Positions 35,889 through 49,367 of a stretch of DNA of 64,000 bases are shown here, piece by piece. How positions within the stretch are numbered: position 1 is the first letter of the stretch; the number at the start of each line of letters is the position of its first letter. Both the position numbers and the translations under genes were made by a program. The stretch comes from Acanthochlamys bracteata. Its lineage: Eukaryota > Streptophyta > Magnoliopsida > Pandanales > Velloziaceae. The notes below the pieces were generated by a model, which saw nothing but the letters and a program-made list of their open reading frames with translations, was not told where the DNA came from and ran no database searches. The stretch lies in assembly GCA_019914995.1 (NCBI GenBank), contig CM034129.1:3547725-3611724 (forward strand), written 5' to 3'.

Positions 35889-37876
35889 GGTGATGATAAG
35901 CACTTCAAGCGAAGAACGAACCCTCAGATGCAGAAAACCCTAACAGAGATTGAACTCGTGATCGAGGAATTCCCGAGTCGGATCGCGAGATGGAAATATT
36001 TATAGTAGTCCAGAAGGGGAACAACTTAAGAAGAGGCAGTAGCTGGATACCCTCTTTTGCCCTTGGAGTTTGGTTTTATTGATAAGAATATTCCAGAATA
36101 ACAGAAACGTTCATATAGCAATTCATTTGTGCGCTTTGGAGACTTTGGCGTTTGGGCTTTTACGTTAGAGGCCCAGGAGTGGGATTGGGATACTTGCAGT
36201 TAAGAGGGTAAATTGACCCTATAAATATTTGACAAGTCAGTTCATTAATTGCGGATAGGGTGACAAATATACCGGATGTGAAAACTCAATTCAAAATTAA
36301 CTTATTTAATTAAAATTAAAATTAAAAAATTTGATATATGAATTAAATTAGAATTGAATAAATTTAATTCGAATATTAAATAAATTAATCCAAATTAATT
36401 TGAAAATGATTCAAATTACTATTTTTGGAAAAACAACTCATAATGATTCCTTACCGTATAATTAATATTAATAATAAAAATAATCGATAATAATAATTTA
36501 TAAATTATTAAATTATATTAAATTTATAATTAATTATTTATTTATACTTTAATAAAATAGTATAAATATTATATTAAAATTTTGTAAATACTAGATAGCT
36601 ATATGTATTTTTATTTTTATCAAAATTATTAGTATATTTTTATAAACATAAAATTTTAATTATCACCATATATTTTAAAAAATAAAATAAATTTTTTTTA
36701 GATCTTTTAAGTACCGATAAAAATACTAAAAAATGCATATTTATTGACACACTATATCGACATAGCAACGTCATATCATGCACTATCATTTCAATTTATT
36801 TTATAATTTCACTAAATTTTAAAAATATAAAATTAATAATTAATAATTTTAATTATTAAAAAAATTGATCTAAATTTGATCCGATTATTAATAGATTAAA
36901 TTAATATTGACAATTTTGATCCGTATAAATTTATAAATAATTAGAATTGAACGAATTTGATTCGAAATTGACTTATTAATCTAAATTATACTGCTAATTG
37001 CTGATGGTGTCGATATGGCCACGTCACCCAGACACTTGTTTGGAGCAGATTTTTTTTCTTCTTCCACTGCTTTCTCTATTGCCTTGTAAGTGGCCAGCCG
37101 CCGATCATCCTTCTTGATCATCAACGTCCACGACAACTGCAGCATCACTCTCGAGGAAAAAGTACAACATCGTTTTCTCATCCCTTGCTACCTTTTCCTC
37201 ATCACAGGTAAAAACAAACTCCACCTTGTTGATTCAAATCTAGGCAGCTAGGTCCTACAGACATTTCAGTGTCGACTGATAGCGATTCTTGTTCTTCAGC
37301 ACTCTCTCCGATCATCTTTAGATTCTAGGCCATTGTCACACCTTCACCGCCGACTGCTGATCGCAACATCGCGGTATTACGCTTCAGAAGGCGATATTGT
37401 TGGTGATGAAACATCTGATGACACTTGGGTTTCAATATCGTCAAGGAGGCAGAAGGTGGCTTTTGGATAAACCAATTAAGAAATTCTTAGCCTAATGAAG
37501 GTTCGTCAGTATGCTACGGCGCGCGCGTGTACGTAGAGCTTCTACGACAAGAACGCTAGTTCCATATTCACTATTTTTCATTATAAACAAACAGGTTTTA
37601 AAAAAAAAATAAATTATGTCTTGCACAACACATATTCAGTTGCTTTCACTGGGCAGGAGAGCAGGCAGTAACAGCTTCATTTCATTTGGGTTTAAACAAA
37701 CGAAAAAATCAAATGCTTGATGTACATACAGGGGAACCATTGAGCCCATGTGCAACCTTGAAGTAATGCCTTCAAAAGACGTACCTCTCGACATTCAGGT
37801 GGCATCGTTCGTTCATTTACTGCAAATTTGTTTCATAAATTGGTGAAGAAACTCTATTGTTTGATAACCCATGAGG
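35889..37876. other. Intergenic region, about 2 kb
   Basis: Promoter of the CHCH gene at left, then strongly AT-rich DNA (36,240-37,000). The part 37,000-37,520 is GC-richer (a minus-strand open stretch at 36981-37181 and the plus-strand phrase EGDIVGDETSDDTWVSISS near 37,390-37,450) and may be a remnant of a gene, but I recognise nothing. The right part is the 3' region of the GT47 gene. Confidence 0.4.
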
Positions 37877-40800
37877 TCAGTATTTGATGACATGGTGCCG
37901 TAGCCAAAGTTCATACATAACCATGTGGAATGCATCATATCGAATTGGAGGGGAGTGCCACTCAAAGTGCTTCTGGACCTATAACAATGAATAACAGATT
38001 ACTGAAAGTAGCACGTAACAGTTTAATGTTTCTCCCTGTCCATGTTTTCTCAACAATGAAAAGACCTTCTTGTCACATACTAATTAATCATATATTGGAG
38101 ATTTCACTAATTAAACACTCTCATCAAAGTCCACTTTGTTGTACTTTATTATGTAATCAAGTGCATATGCATCTATCAAGCCAAAGGCCATCTTTGTTTG
38201 GCATGCAACAGCCAAGAACAAGGCCTTGCTCCAACAATGACCATTACATGCAAAATAATTCTCTTGCACCTAGGAAGCTAATTCATATCGTCATATAAAT
38301 AAAACCTGCAATTTGAAAGTTAGATACTTAGACTTAGAAAATTCATAATTCATGAAGATCTATCACTTGTTAGTTACTGGGTCTATAGTATGTGCAGCAG
38401 CTACTTCTTTGTCATCTAATACCTGCATGCTGCATTCAAGTCATATAAGCTACTAGACATACCTGGACCAATCTTTTATGCAGCGCCACAAACTCTTCAT
38501 TAGGTATTGACTTTAGTATTTGCTTGAGTTGATAAACATCACTCTCTTTCAGAACCACAGCAAACTTATGCCAATTGAGGATATCATTGAACGGCAGGTC
38601 ATAATAGTTTGAGAGTATAACTGAAATGAGATACAACAAAGCTAGTTATGGTAAATGGCGAACTATGAGCTGAAATGCTTTATAAGCTAATGCATGACAA
38701 ATAATAACTGTGAGATGCAAATAAACATTAATGATAGATATAAAAAGGAATTAGTACCAGGAATACATCCATAGTGAATAGAATCAGTAATTCGAGCGCT
38801 ATTTACTTGAGATCCACCTGGGCATATGCAAAACTTGTTCCTGTAAAACCTTTTCTGATAAACCAAATGTCCAGTAGCTCTGCTTATTCGATTATTGCTA
38901 ATGTCAAGCTCAGTATCGTTCTCCCATACACGAGCTAGAATAACCCTGATCTTAGAGTTGCGATGGCCAGCCCAAAACCCAAGTATTGTTCTGTAGAGAG
39001 AAGGAGAAAAAAAAAAAACAATGATCTCAGTAGCCATAAAAATGCCCACATGGTCATTACAGCAGAAGTTTAAGCAAGATATACAATTAGCCTTGTCAAA
39101 AGTTATCTTAAAGCTCAGACTTAATATAAACACGACTGGCTAACTAACAGATGGACCTAACATTTAAGAAGTTTTACCCAAATCTCATGAACTTTCTATA
39201 CCACAAGATTTTCTCATTTTAGAAATGTACAATATACTGAGAGCTGAAAGGTTATTATTAAGAAGAGAATGCCCAAAACTAACAAAAACATTTCATGTTT
39301 TAACCTGTTCTCAATATCGTTTCCACCTGCTGGTAGGGCAAATGGTTGAAGAACTTGAGGTAAAGCTACATCCTTGTGGGGAATATATCCTACATCATAG
39401 CTTGGAGAACAGACAACCCTGATCGAATTTTTTATAAGAAAAGGAAATCCTTCAAATGCCCTCACCCCGACATCATGACAGGTGACTAAAAAGTGATCTG
39501 CACCAAGGGTCCTGTTCCAGTAGGGGTATTTTCTTATCAAGTCTTCAACATAGTTCTGAACAATAATGGTCATATTTTCATAAGATGTACCCTGCAATTT
39601 TAAGACCACATCATACAGTGACTTCGAGAAAATGAAGAATCACAAAATCAAAATATTCTTTCCAAATATCGTTGCCAATTTCAGTAATGATTACAGAAAC
39701 TGATCCAAATAAGAATTCGCATGTACCAATGGTATGCTTTTTGAATTTGTCAGCAACGAAATCATTATACACTAAAGAAAATTCTCTAGAAGTTAGCCTG
39801 TGTAACAAAACCATGTCCATCACCATTATGATGCTTTTATTTCACCATGATACCTTCTATTAACCACCAAAATCATAACAGCCATGTGCCTGCAACGAGA
39901 AAAAGATCCAACCATGCATGCTAATGGCTCTAGATATTTCTGAAGAGTTCTTATTCCTTGTCTACTTTGCTCGTGGATCCTACACAGTTATAGTTACAAG
40001 GCAATGGTACACAACATTACAGTATGATCAAGTGCTTTTGTCCTAAAAATAGAATCTTTAATACCACAGATGTGACTATAAAAGAAAGAGATTGGGTAAC
40101 AATCTGTTAGACAAGTAGCTCACATTGCGCCTTTTGATCAGATAAAGACCAGACACCCAACTATGTTTTTAAAAGTAATCAGAACTGATAACTTAGCCTC
40201 CTAGTAACAATAGCTTATTCAATATCAAGCCAACTTACATCCTAGAAGTTCAAAATGCCAGAACTCACAAAACCTGATATGAAAGATGTACAACATGAAT
40301 ACACTAGTCAGATTTGAAATTCATCCAACAGCAAGTAACTAAACAAAGGATAAGTGAAAAGGATGTCCACTAACCTTGCCTCTCATTTTATGGCAAGATA
40401 TGGGCACAAAGAAGAGGTCAGCTTCATTGGGATCATCTGTGCGGAACCGGCTCTCCCTGATGTTCTGGAAGAAGTATCCTTCACTGGCATACTTGCCAGT
40501 GAGCTTCCGTGGTGTCTGGTAGAACGTCTCTGGATCACCATCTGGGTAAATGTATACCTTGAATTTGCTCACCATCTCTTCATAATTTTTTCTAAATACC
40601 TCCGGTGAGTGGTACACTGAGTCTAATGTTGAATCCGCAACCAAATCAGCACCTTGGACAACGGTCATCTGCAGTGAGTAAACTCACTTTACTTGAAATC
40701 TAGTTAATTCACTAAATTATCACAGAATCAAACAAATCTGAATAACTACCTACATTTCCGCAATTCATTTCGAAGCTTGCTACTGGTACTAAATTGTAAG

Positions 40801-41220
40801 AAGACACGCCAACATCTCATACACTTTTAATAACGCAGTCACTCGTTTGCATTACATTTTAAAACAATGTACAGAACTAACATCCCAAGATGCCTTCAGA
40901 AATTTGAGAGCTAGTATTGGATCAAAACTACAAGGATTCCTGTTCTCACTAAGCTCTTGATTATTATTTCCATACTTGGGTACCAATTTGCCAATTTATT
41001 ACTGCCCTTGCGCCTCTAAAGTGAAGTAATTGATGGAGAAATCAAAGACTATTACAAGTAGAAAGAGTACCTTGGGAGATGTTGGTGCAGAAGCACGGAG
41101 AGATCTGAGAGAGAGAAGGGTGAAGCAGATCAGGGTGACGACAGCGAGAACAAGGAGAGACCTCTGTAGTGAGCAAGAGGCAGCAACCGAGATTTTCTCC
41201 GGATGAAATCTTCCTGCCAT
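37877..41220 (-). CDS. GT47 exostosin-type glycosyltransferase
   Basis: Six exons (41071-41220, 40375-40668, 39305-39591, 38758-38990, 38463-38620, 37877-37978) encode 407 residues with matching phases. A type II signal anchor lies at about residues 20-40 (LLVLAVVTLICFTLLSL), pointing to the Golgi lumen. The exostosin domain shows VYHSPEVFRKNYEEM, FKVYIYPDGDPETFYQTPRK, YASEGYFFQNI, PISCHKMRGKGTSYENM, YWNRTLGADHFLVTCHDVG, KDVALPQVLQPFALP, ILGFWAGHRNSKIR, ARITDSIHYGCIPVILSNY and the ending AFHMVMYELWLRHHVIKY. From memory the closest Arabidopsis protein is At4g38040. GT47 members add sugars to cell-wall polysaccharides or glycoproteins; the acceptor here is unknown. The GCIPV motif is split by an intron. 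Confidence 0.92.
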
Positions 41221-42659
41221 TTTCCGGCCGGCAACTGCGTTCGGCGGTGGTGGAAGTTAGCGAGATTCAGAGAGAGTAGCACTGGAGAACGAAGAAGAAG
41301 AAGAACGAAGAGTGTGGAGAGGGACTTAGAATATGGGCCTGTAGTTGGTCCTAATTGGCCCAATTGAAACCGAGCCTGGTGAAGATCACGACAAAACCAT
41401 TTTACAAGTTTAAATAAAAACAATCCCACTAAGATAGGACTAAGCCTTTGGGTCTATTTAGGGGTAAATTTAGATCTTCCTTCTTCCCCGACCAACTAAA
41501 GTTCCTTTTTGCTACTTTCACAAGGAGCAGATGTTATATGTAACGTGAAGCCGCCGCCATCAGGAACGAGAACCATGATAACACAGGGAGGCATCAAGGA
41601 GGGGCGACGAAGTTGCTGTCCAAGAATAAAATCGCAATGAACTATGTGATGAATTTTTTTAAAAATCAAAATATAATTTAGAAAGAGTAAGTGTAAATTT
41701 TCATAAATATTATATATGAATTATTGATAAGTAATAAAAAATTAAATTTTTTTTAACACTGTTTTTGAACGGAGTGGCTTTTTTAAGATAAAGTAAGCTA
41801 TCTATCTAAAATAAAACGACTATTTACTCTAACATCACTATTCTAAATAAAATTAGCTATTTGATTTATAATAAATTGAAATATCTATACTATAAAGCTA
41901 ACTATTATTGAAAATTAATCGAATTATTAAAATTCTATAATAAAGTAAGCGACATGTGTTAAAATATAGTTTTATATTTTTTACCTAAAAAAATAATAAT
42001 ACTAATCAATACAAAGTTTTTAATATATAGAATTATTTTATATTTTTTAAATTTTAAAATAAATTTCTTAGATAATTATAAAAAATATATAATAAAAATT
42101 TTAAAAATTATTTTTGAAAAACGTTTTGCCAAACGTTCTCCAGGTATTTGAAAAGTGTGAATTAACCTTTTCATCTAAAAATTTATTTTCAAAATAAAGT
42201 AAACACAAATGTTAAATTATTTTTTTGCAAAAAATTTTATTTTTAAATTTTAAAATTTGTAAGTAAAAGTTTCACTTCTAAACTCACTTTTAATAATAAG
42301 TAAATATAAAAAACAAACTTAATTTTAAGCTTTATTTTTAAAAATTGATTTTCAAAAACTCATTTCGAATTTCAGAAAACTCAGTTCACAGACGTAATTG
42401 ATAATTATAATCAAGATATTAATCAACATTTAACATTTGAATTACGGATAAGTTTCAAGCGCGCAAATTAACTGAAGAAGCACCGCAGAAACAAGTGAAG
42501 TGTAAGCAAATTTCATCTAGACTAGTGCTTGGAAAAATGTCTTAAATGTCTTTGATCATGTTCACAAAAGCAGCTAGCGGTACACAAATTTCAGCAGAAA
42601 TCAAAGTCAGTACTAGAAATTTTCATTTGAATCTTTCTTGATAATTAGCAGATGATTCG

Positions 42660-42836
42660 GGTGATATTTGGCATTGTTTTTATTTTTTATTTTTAATATT
42701 TTTTAATATTTTATATAATTTTTATAAATTAAAAATTATAAAAAAATTTACATTATAAATAATAATATTATTATTCATAAATTTAAAAATATTTTTCCTT
42801 AAGAAAAAAGTCAAAATCAATTTCAAACATCCCTTC
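42660..42836. mobile_element. AT-rich MITE-like element (family member 2)
   Basis: Begins gtgatatttggcattgtttt and ends atttcaaacatccct; the reverse complement of the end (gggatgtttgaaattgattt) resembles the start. The interior is nearly pure A and T. Boundaries are approximate. Confidence 0.35.
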
Positions 42837-45080
42837 AGTACTGTTTACCTACGTTGAATAGTAATTAATACATGAATATCTGCATTGTTGCGTTGTTATA
42901 TTAAATTATATCAAGAAGAAATATGATAGTAGTAGTGGAAAACTATCTCAGTGACGGTACGCTAAAGTTATAATTATTTGATTTGATCGGTGGCGGTAAG
43001 AATTAGCAATTGAATGTTGAATATTCATGTATAAGAACAATAAATTTCATGCACCTTATCTGTACATTTGGACGAACGTTTTTCTAATTTTTTAATTTAT
43101 ATTTTTAATAAATTTTTATAATATTTTACAAAATTTATATAAAAATTTAAAAGAATTTTAGATTATAAAATTGATTATATAATAATTTTTGAATAAAAAA
43201 ATATAACTAATTTTTAAATAAAATAAAAATATCTTTTATTCAAAAATTTTATTTTTTATAAATATTTTCATACACCACCACAAATTATATACAACTATAA
43301 TGCACTCTACAGAAATTCCAATTATATGTTTATCATGATATATCGTGTAAACTCAGCATCCATTCAGTTATCAGAATACTTGCATGATCTAGGCGAAGAT
43401 TCAATAATCTTATATTCTTGATGCAATTACGTTAACTTGATATTCAACTGATTGCAAAGACTTCTAACGTCGTCGCAACACAGAAAATACTTTTCCCGTT
43501 GAAATCTGAGGAGAACACAAAACTGAATTCAAAAACTTAAAAACAGAAGAATATGTCTAGTTGTGGCATTAGTAAACCACAATGGTGGAAAATCCTATGT
43601 ACAGCATGCCTTAGTATTAATTTACATATATCAACAACGTACGTATGACCAACATATAGAAAGATAGAAATTTATCCCTTGAATTTTCAATAATGGGTTT
43701 AGGAAAATTTAATAGTGTCGATAAAGTCATGTTATATCAAAAAGTAGAGTTTGAATTAGTTTGATTGAACTTTCTTTAAAACGAAAAAGACAAGAAAAAG
43801 TCTCGAAACGGAGTCAAAAACAACGTGAGACTGATGTTGTTGGTAGTAAGATTGGTATCAATCTTCAACCAGTGGATGCGTTTATAAAATTATAATCACG
43901 AGATATTAAATTAACACAACAAGAGTACAGGTTTGACAAATGCATGCATGATAATTACCTTAAAAGAAATGAACAGAATCAATCTCTCTATATATATGAA
44001 AGGGTTTCGTTCTCTATATATATATTACTACAATTGTTTGCTAAACAAAATATCTACTTCTGGATGCTTTCCATTTCAGTTCAAACACAAACTAATAATC
44101 CACTCATGTATAAGATTTTATTAAATCTTGACGGATTCCAATCACTTCACTGTCTGGTGTCTTATATCTTTTTTATTATAATGTAACGAAAATGCGGAAC
44201 GCATAACTAAAGATTGAATCAACTTATTGTAGTAGCTAGCTGAATTCAATCAATTATTTTCGGCATGCATGCTCGTTAGTATGACGAAGGAAAATATACC
44301 ATATACTAAAAATAAAAATTCAACCGTACGTATGCATGTCGCAATATATATTCAATGATAGGAACCATAATATTTATTTTCAAGGCATGCGCATACAACT
44401 ATAAGAATACAAAATGCCAATTGTTAGTGGGGTTTTTGTTAAAAGCTTGTCTATCAAGTTAACAAACATTAATTTTTGTATCTGACTGCTCGTGAATCTT
44501 TCATGAAAAATGACAATACTTAGCTTAATCTTTCTCATTTTATTTTAAAATTAATAAATTTTTATTAAAATTATCTGAAACTTCAAAAATATTATTATTT
44601 TCTATTATTTTATAAATAAAAAATAAGAAATTCAAATTTATTTTGAAATTTTATTTATAAGTGCTATTTTGAAATATCTTAGACTTTTTGGAGCATTTTA
44701 AAGTATTTTTAAAATAAAATTTTTGTAAAATAAAAAGTATATTTATATTTTAAAAAATAATTTTTTATATTTTATGTAAAAATAAAAAATAAGTAATAAA
44801 AATTTTACTGTATAAATTTTTTTATATTTTTAAATAAAATTTTAAATATTTATAAAAAATATACTAAAAATATAATTTAAAAAATTATTTTTTAAAAAGT
44901 TTTGTCAAACGCATTCTCCACCTGTCAGTACTGTTGTCAAGAGTGCTGGCTTGTCAAGATACTAATCATCCTCTTGAATCGAAAAAAATTTCCAGCAGTA
45001 GATCCTACCTGCAGTGCCGGTCCAACAAGAAAATGGAATTTACAGCTTTTCAATGTTTTAGGTCTTCCGATATATCTTCC

Positions 45081-45340
45081 TAGTTTTGTCCTGTGCGTGT
45101 TATGACCAGTGAGAATAACATATCTACTTGACTGTTTGTTGGTTTAGTAATTGACTAGTTGGAACTTGGGAGTAACCCATTTTCCTAGCGTTTAATCCCT
45201 AACGTTTCTGATGCTTTTTGGTCTTACGATCATTTAATTTCCTAGTTTCTTGTCCTGTGCGTGTGGTGACTAGTGAGAATAACATATTCGGCAGCTTGAC
45301 TGTTTGTTGGTTTAGTAGTTGGAAGTAACTCATTTCCTAC
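45081..45340. repeat. Imperfect direct repeat, spaced about 160 bp
   Basis: The phrase cctgtgcgtgttatgaccag (from about 45,091) recurs as cctgtgcgtgtggtgactag (from about 45,254); both are followed by tgagaataacatat and by cttgactgtttgttggttta, and then by a conserved agtaac.cat..ttcct stretch. Two copies of roughly 90 bp stand head to tail. Origin unknown. Confidence 0.85.
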
Positions 45341-46290
45341 AGTTCAATTTTTATTTGACATTTTTTTATTCTAAATTTTTATTTTTTATTTTTAAATAAA
45401 AGTTTAAAATATTTTATAACATTTTAAAAAATTATGTTATAAAATATTATTATTACTTTTTATATAAAAATAAAACTTATTTTTTAAAAAATTAAAAAAT
45501 ATTTTTTTCACATTATTTGAAAAACACTGTTTACTCCTGATCCGTTAAACTTAAAACTGATCGAAATCAATATTAAGTTAGATACTGTACGTTGTGGAGA
45601 AGCAAGACTGTAATCTAGATATCTTCTTATTCAGTTTAGATCTTGAATCGTAAATAGTACACTATTTATTAGATTTCATGAAATATGTACCCGTCTTGTT
45701 TCAGCATTGGCTTCCTGATATCTTGCATTTTCCATTATCTTTACTTTGAAAGCGATTAGCGAACTACTACTTCAGTCGGACATCCTAACGTGCATGCACG
45801 ACTGCATTGGACCTGCTCAAGGTTGCATGCCAGAAAACGAACCAACCGATGCGCATGCAAAACATTGAGCCGCATCTTCTACAGAAACATGTAACATTTT
45901 AACACATATCTCACGCGTTGACGTTTATGCAGCTCACCCTATTTTCTGTTTGTACTCTCTACGTCATTAAATGTTTATGTATGTATGAGCTACTGCTGTA
46001 AAATACAATTTGAAATCCGATCCCCTACGAAAATACTACTTGTACAGATCGAATGTAAACTTAGCAGATACAAATACGTAATATAGTTAGCATACCACCA
46101 ATGTATACCACTAAAGAACAAAGTTTTTGACAAAGAAGAATTTGCACGGCTCGATGGCTTTGTGATAACACCATATTCCTTTTTTTCTTTTTTCCATTTT
46201 TTGGTTTAATTTAATGAAGCAAAATGTCAAAAATGTTCATGTGATAAAATAATTTAAGTTTCGTGCCTCTCCAACTCCCCCCTCACACTC

Positions 46291-46300
46291 TTTATAAACC
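46291..46300 (+). promoter_or_regulatory. TATA box candidate of DXS
   Basis: The string tttataaacc lies about 90 bp before the DXS start codon, in a pyrimidine-rich setting, at a distance that would allow a 5' UTR of about 60 nt. Confidence 0.55.
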
Positions 46301-46390
46301 TCCGCTCTTCCTCCCTTTCCTTCGCCCTTCCCCCTCTCGCTTCGATCTTCTCCCACAACTTCTTAGTTTCTTTCTTTATCTCGATCCATC

Positions 46391-49367
46391 ATGGCGAACG
46401 CAGCTTCTCTGGTGCCTTTCCGTACATGCACTTCAATTCTGCCTTCTCCAGGAGCGTCACGACTAAAACACCAGTTTCAGACGAGAGCTAGCGCCGGAGA
46501 TCATGGTGGAGAACCCAATAGTACTCTCATAAAGAAGGTTAATAATAGCTGGACTATAGACTTCTCAGGCGAGAAACCTCCCACTCCGCTTCTTGACACC
46601 ATCAACTACCCTGCTCACATGAAAAACCTCTCCACTCCGGTAAGCGAACCAATTTGCCTAACGTTAGTTGTTTCTTCCTTCAAAACGTCGAGTTCTGCTT
46701 CTAGCTTGACAGCCTCATATGAGGTGAAAGAATTTGCACAGCGGATGATTGTTGTTGTTCAACATGGTGAGCTGTGTTTCATTCTGTATGCAGGATCTGG
46801 AGCAGTTAGCAGCGGAGCTCAGGGCTGACATAGTGCATACAGTGTCGAAGACCGGGGGCCACCTGAGCGCCAGTCTCGGGGTTGTCGAGCTTGCTGTCGC
46901 GCTACATCACGTATTCAACACGCCTGAGGACAAGATAATATGGGACGTTGGGCACCAGGCATATCCGCATAAAATTCTCACCGGACGGCGGTCTAAAATG
47001 CACACAATTAGGCAAACATCTGGGCTTGCCGGATTTCCTAAGAGAGACGAGAGTGTCTATGATGCGTTTGGCGCAGGCCATAGCTCCACCAGTATCTCTG
47101 CCGGCCTTGGTCAGACCATTTAAGACTTAATGATAGCTCTCATATATCTTTAGTTACGTCTTTGATTCTGATGATGGGGCGTGATTTGACTACAGGGATG
47201 GCAGTCGCAAGGGACCTGTTGGGGCAGAAGAACCATGTGGTGTCCGTGATCGGAGATGGAGCAATGACTGCTGGGCAGGCCTATGAGGCCATGAACAACA
47301 GTGGATTCTTAGACACCAATCTCATTGTCGTGTTGAATGATAACAAGCAAGTATCTCTGCCGACAGCAACCCTTGATGGGCCTGCTACTCCTGTTGGTGC
47401 TCTCAGCAGCGCACTGACCAAGATCCAATCCAGCACCAAGTTCCGCAAGCTCCGCGAGACAGCAAAGGTTAGTGTACAAATGAAAAACTCCACATTTTGT
47501 TTGCGGCAGTCCATTTGGTTCAGTTTTAGAATCTGAAAGAGAATCTTGTATTCAGGAACCAATCATATATCTACTTACTTAATCAGAAGAAATCTAAAAA
47601 TAATATATAACAGGAGATTTTTCTTTATTAAAAAATAATGATATTCTTTTTGCAGAGCATAACGAAACAGATTGGTGGAAATACCCATCAAGTTGCTGCG
47701 AAGGTGGATGAGTATGCAAGGGGAATGATTAGTGCATCAGGCTCTACAATGTTCGAGGAACTCGGTTTGTATTACATCGGGCCTGTAGACGGTCACGACT
47801 TAGATGATCTCATAACAATCTTTCAGAAGGTGAAAGCAATGCCTGCACCTGGACCTGTGCTCATCCATATCGTCACCGAGAAAGGAAAAGGTTACCCTCC
47901 TGCAGAAGCTGCTGCAGATAAAATGCATGGTAACTCAATATCTCATCCATGTAAATTAGCTTCAGAACAACCTGTATTGGAGAAGATTCTCACTATGAAT
48001 TGTCTTTTCTGCTATCAGGTGTTGTGAAATTTGATGTCCAAACTGGGAAGCAATTTAAGGCGAAGTCGCCTACGCTTTCATACACTCAGTACTTTGCAAA
48101 TGCTCTCATCAAAGAGGCGGAAGAAGATAACAAGATTATAGCCATCCATGCTGCCATGGGTGGTGGAACAGGCCTCAATTATTTTCAGAAGAAATTTCCA
48201 GAGAGATGCTTCGATGTCGGAATTGCTGAGCAGCATGCTGTCACCTTTGCGGCTGGTCTTGCTGCGGAAGGGCTCAAGCCTTTCTGTGCCATCTACTCAT
48301 CGTTCCTTCAAAGAGGATACGATCAGGTAATCAATCACGGAAGTTGAAAAACTGTATACTGTATACACAATCAAAGGATATTAATGAACTGCAGTTCAAC
48401 TTACCAATACATTATGGTTTTATACTTTGAAGGTTGTGCATGATGTGGATCTGCAAAAACTACCTGTCCGCTTCGCTTTGGACCGAGCAGGGCTTGTTGG
48501 TGCAGATGGACCAACGCACTGTGGAGCCTTCGACATTACGTACATGTCATGCTTGCCTAACATGGTAGTGATGGCCCCGGCCGACGAAGCTGAGTTAATG
48601 CACATGGTGGCAACTGCGGCTGCCATAGATGATAGGCCAAGCTGTTTCAGATTTCCTAGAGGCAACGGGGTGGGGGTTGCCCTTCCACCCAACAATAAGG
48701 GCGCCCCCCTTGAGGTAATAGACAAAATTCTGACAAGCTATTGATTGAAAAATTGGACCGGAAGTAAATTTCAATGATTTATAAATGGAACAAAGGAAAC
48801 CTAATTACTTCTAATAATGTTCTTGAGCAGATTGGCAAGGGACGAATTCTGATGGAAGGAAGCAGAGTTGCGATACTTGGGTATGGTTCCATAGTTCAGA
48901 CATGTCTCAAAGCAGCGGACACTTTGAAAGAGCATGGGATATATGCCACGATAGCAGATGCAAGGTTCTGCAAGCCTCTGGACACACAACTTATCAGGCG
49001 GCTGGCTAATGAGCATGAGATCCTCATAACTGTTGAGGAAGGCTCCATTGGTGGATTTGCATCACATGTAACCCACTTCTTAAGCTTGAATGGTCTCTTA
49101 GATGGACACCTCAAGGTAATTCCTGGAACGCACTGAAATTAAGAGAATTTAGTAATTTCGAAAATTTTACGCGCACCAATCTCCTAATTATGGTTGTCAA
49201 TTTTATAATCAATCATGCAGTTGAGGTGCATGACACTTCCGGACAGATACATAGATCACGGCTCCCCTAAAGATCAGATAGAAGAAGCAGGACTTTCTTC
49301 TAGACATATCTCAGCAACCGTGCTCACCCTATTAGGGAGGTCAAAGGAAGTTCTTCAGTTGAAGTGA
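46391..49367 (+). CDS. DXS: 1-deoxy-D-xylulose-5-phosphate synthase, probably DXS2 clade
   Basis: Eight exons (46391-46639, 46794-47109, 47196-47467, 47656-47929, 48019-48326, 48433-48714, 48831-49115, 49221-49367) encode 710 residues, the normal plant length. A plastid transit peptide ([20 protein letters not shown], to about residue 50) precedes [20 protein letters not shown]. Thiamine diphosphate and metal binding is shown by [19 protein letters not shown] (GDG at 208-210) and LNDNKQ; His106 in [10 protein letters not shown] is the catalytic-site histidine; Glu441 in [16 protein letters not shown] activates the cofactor; [17 protein letters not shown] is the third conserved block. DXS joins pyruvate and glyceraldehyde 3-phosphate in the first step of the plastid MEP pathway to isoprenoids. 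The short divergent N-terminus and the [16 protein letters not shown] block suggest the DXS2 (specialised metabolism) clade; that subgroup call is from memory. Confidence 0.95.

Larger units (their letters stand above)
41221..46390. other. Intergenic region, about 5.2 kb, upstream of GT47 and DXS
   Basis: Divergent space between the GT47 gene (left) and DXS (right). Most is AT-rich with MITE-like segments (near 41,950-42,141, 42,660-42,836, 43,075-43,275, 44,540-44,919 and 45,350-45,530), an imperfect direct repeat at 45,081-45,340, and scattered CATGCA/TGCATG motifs from 43,941 to 45,860. A TATA box candidate for DXS (tttataaacc) is at 46291-46300. No gene supported. Confidence 0.5.
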
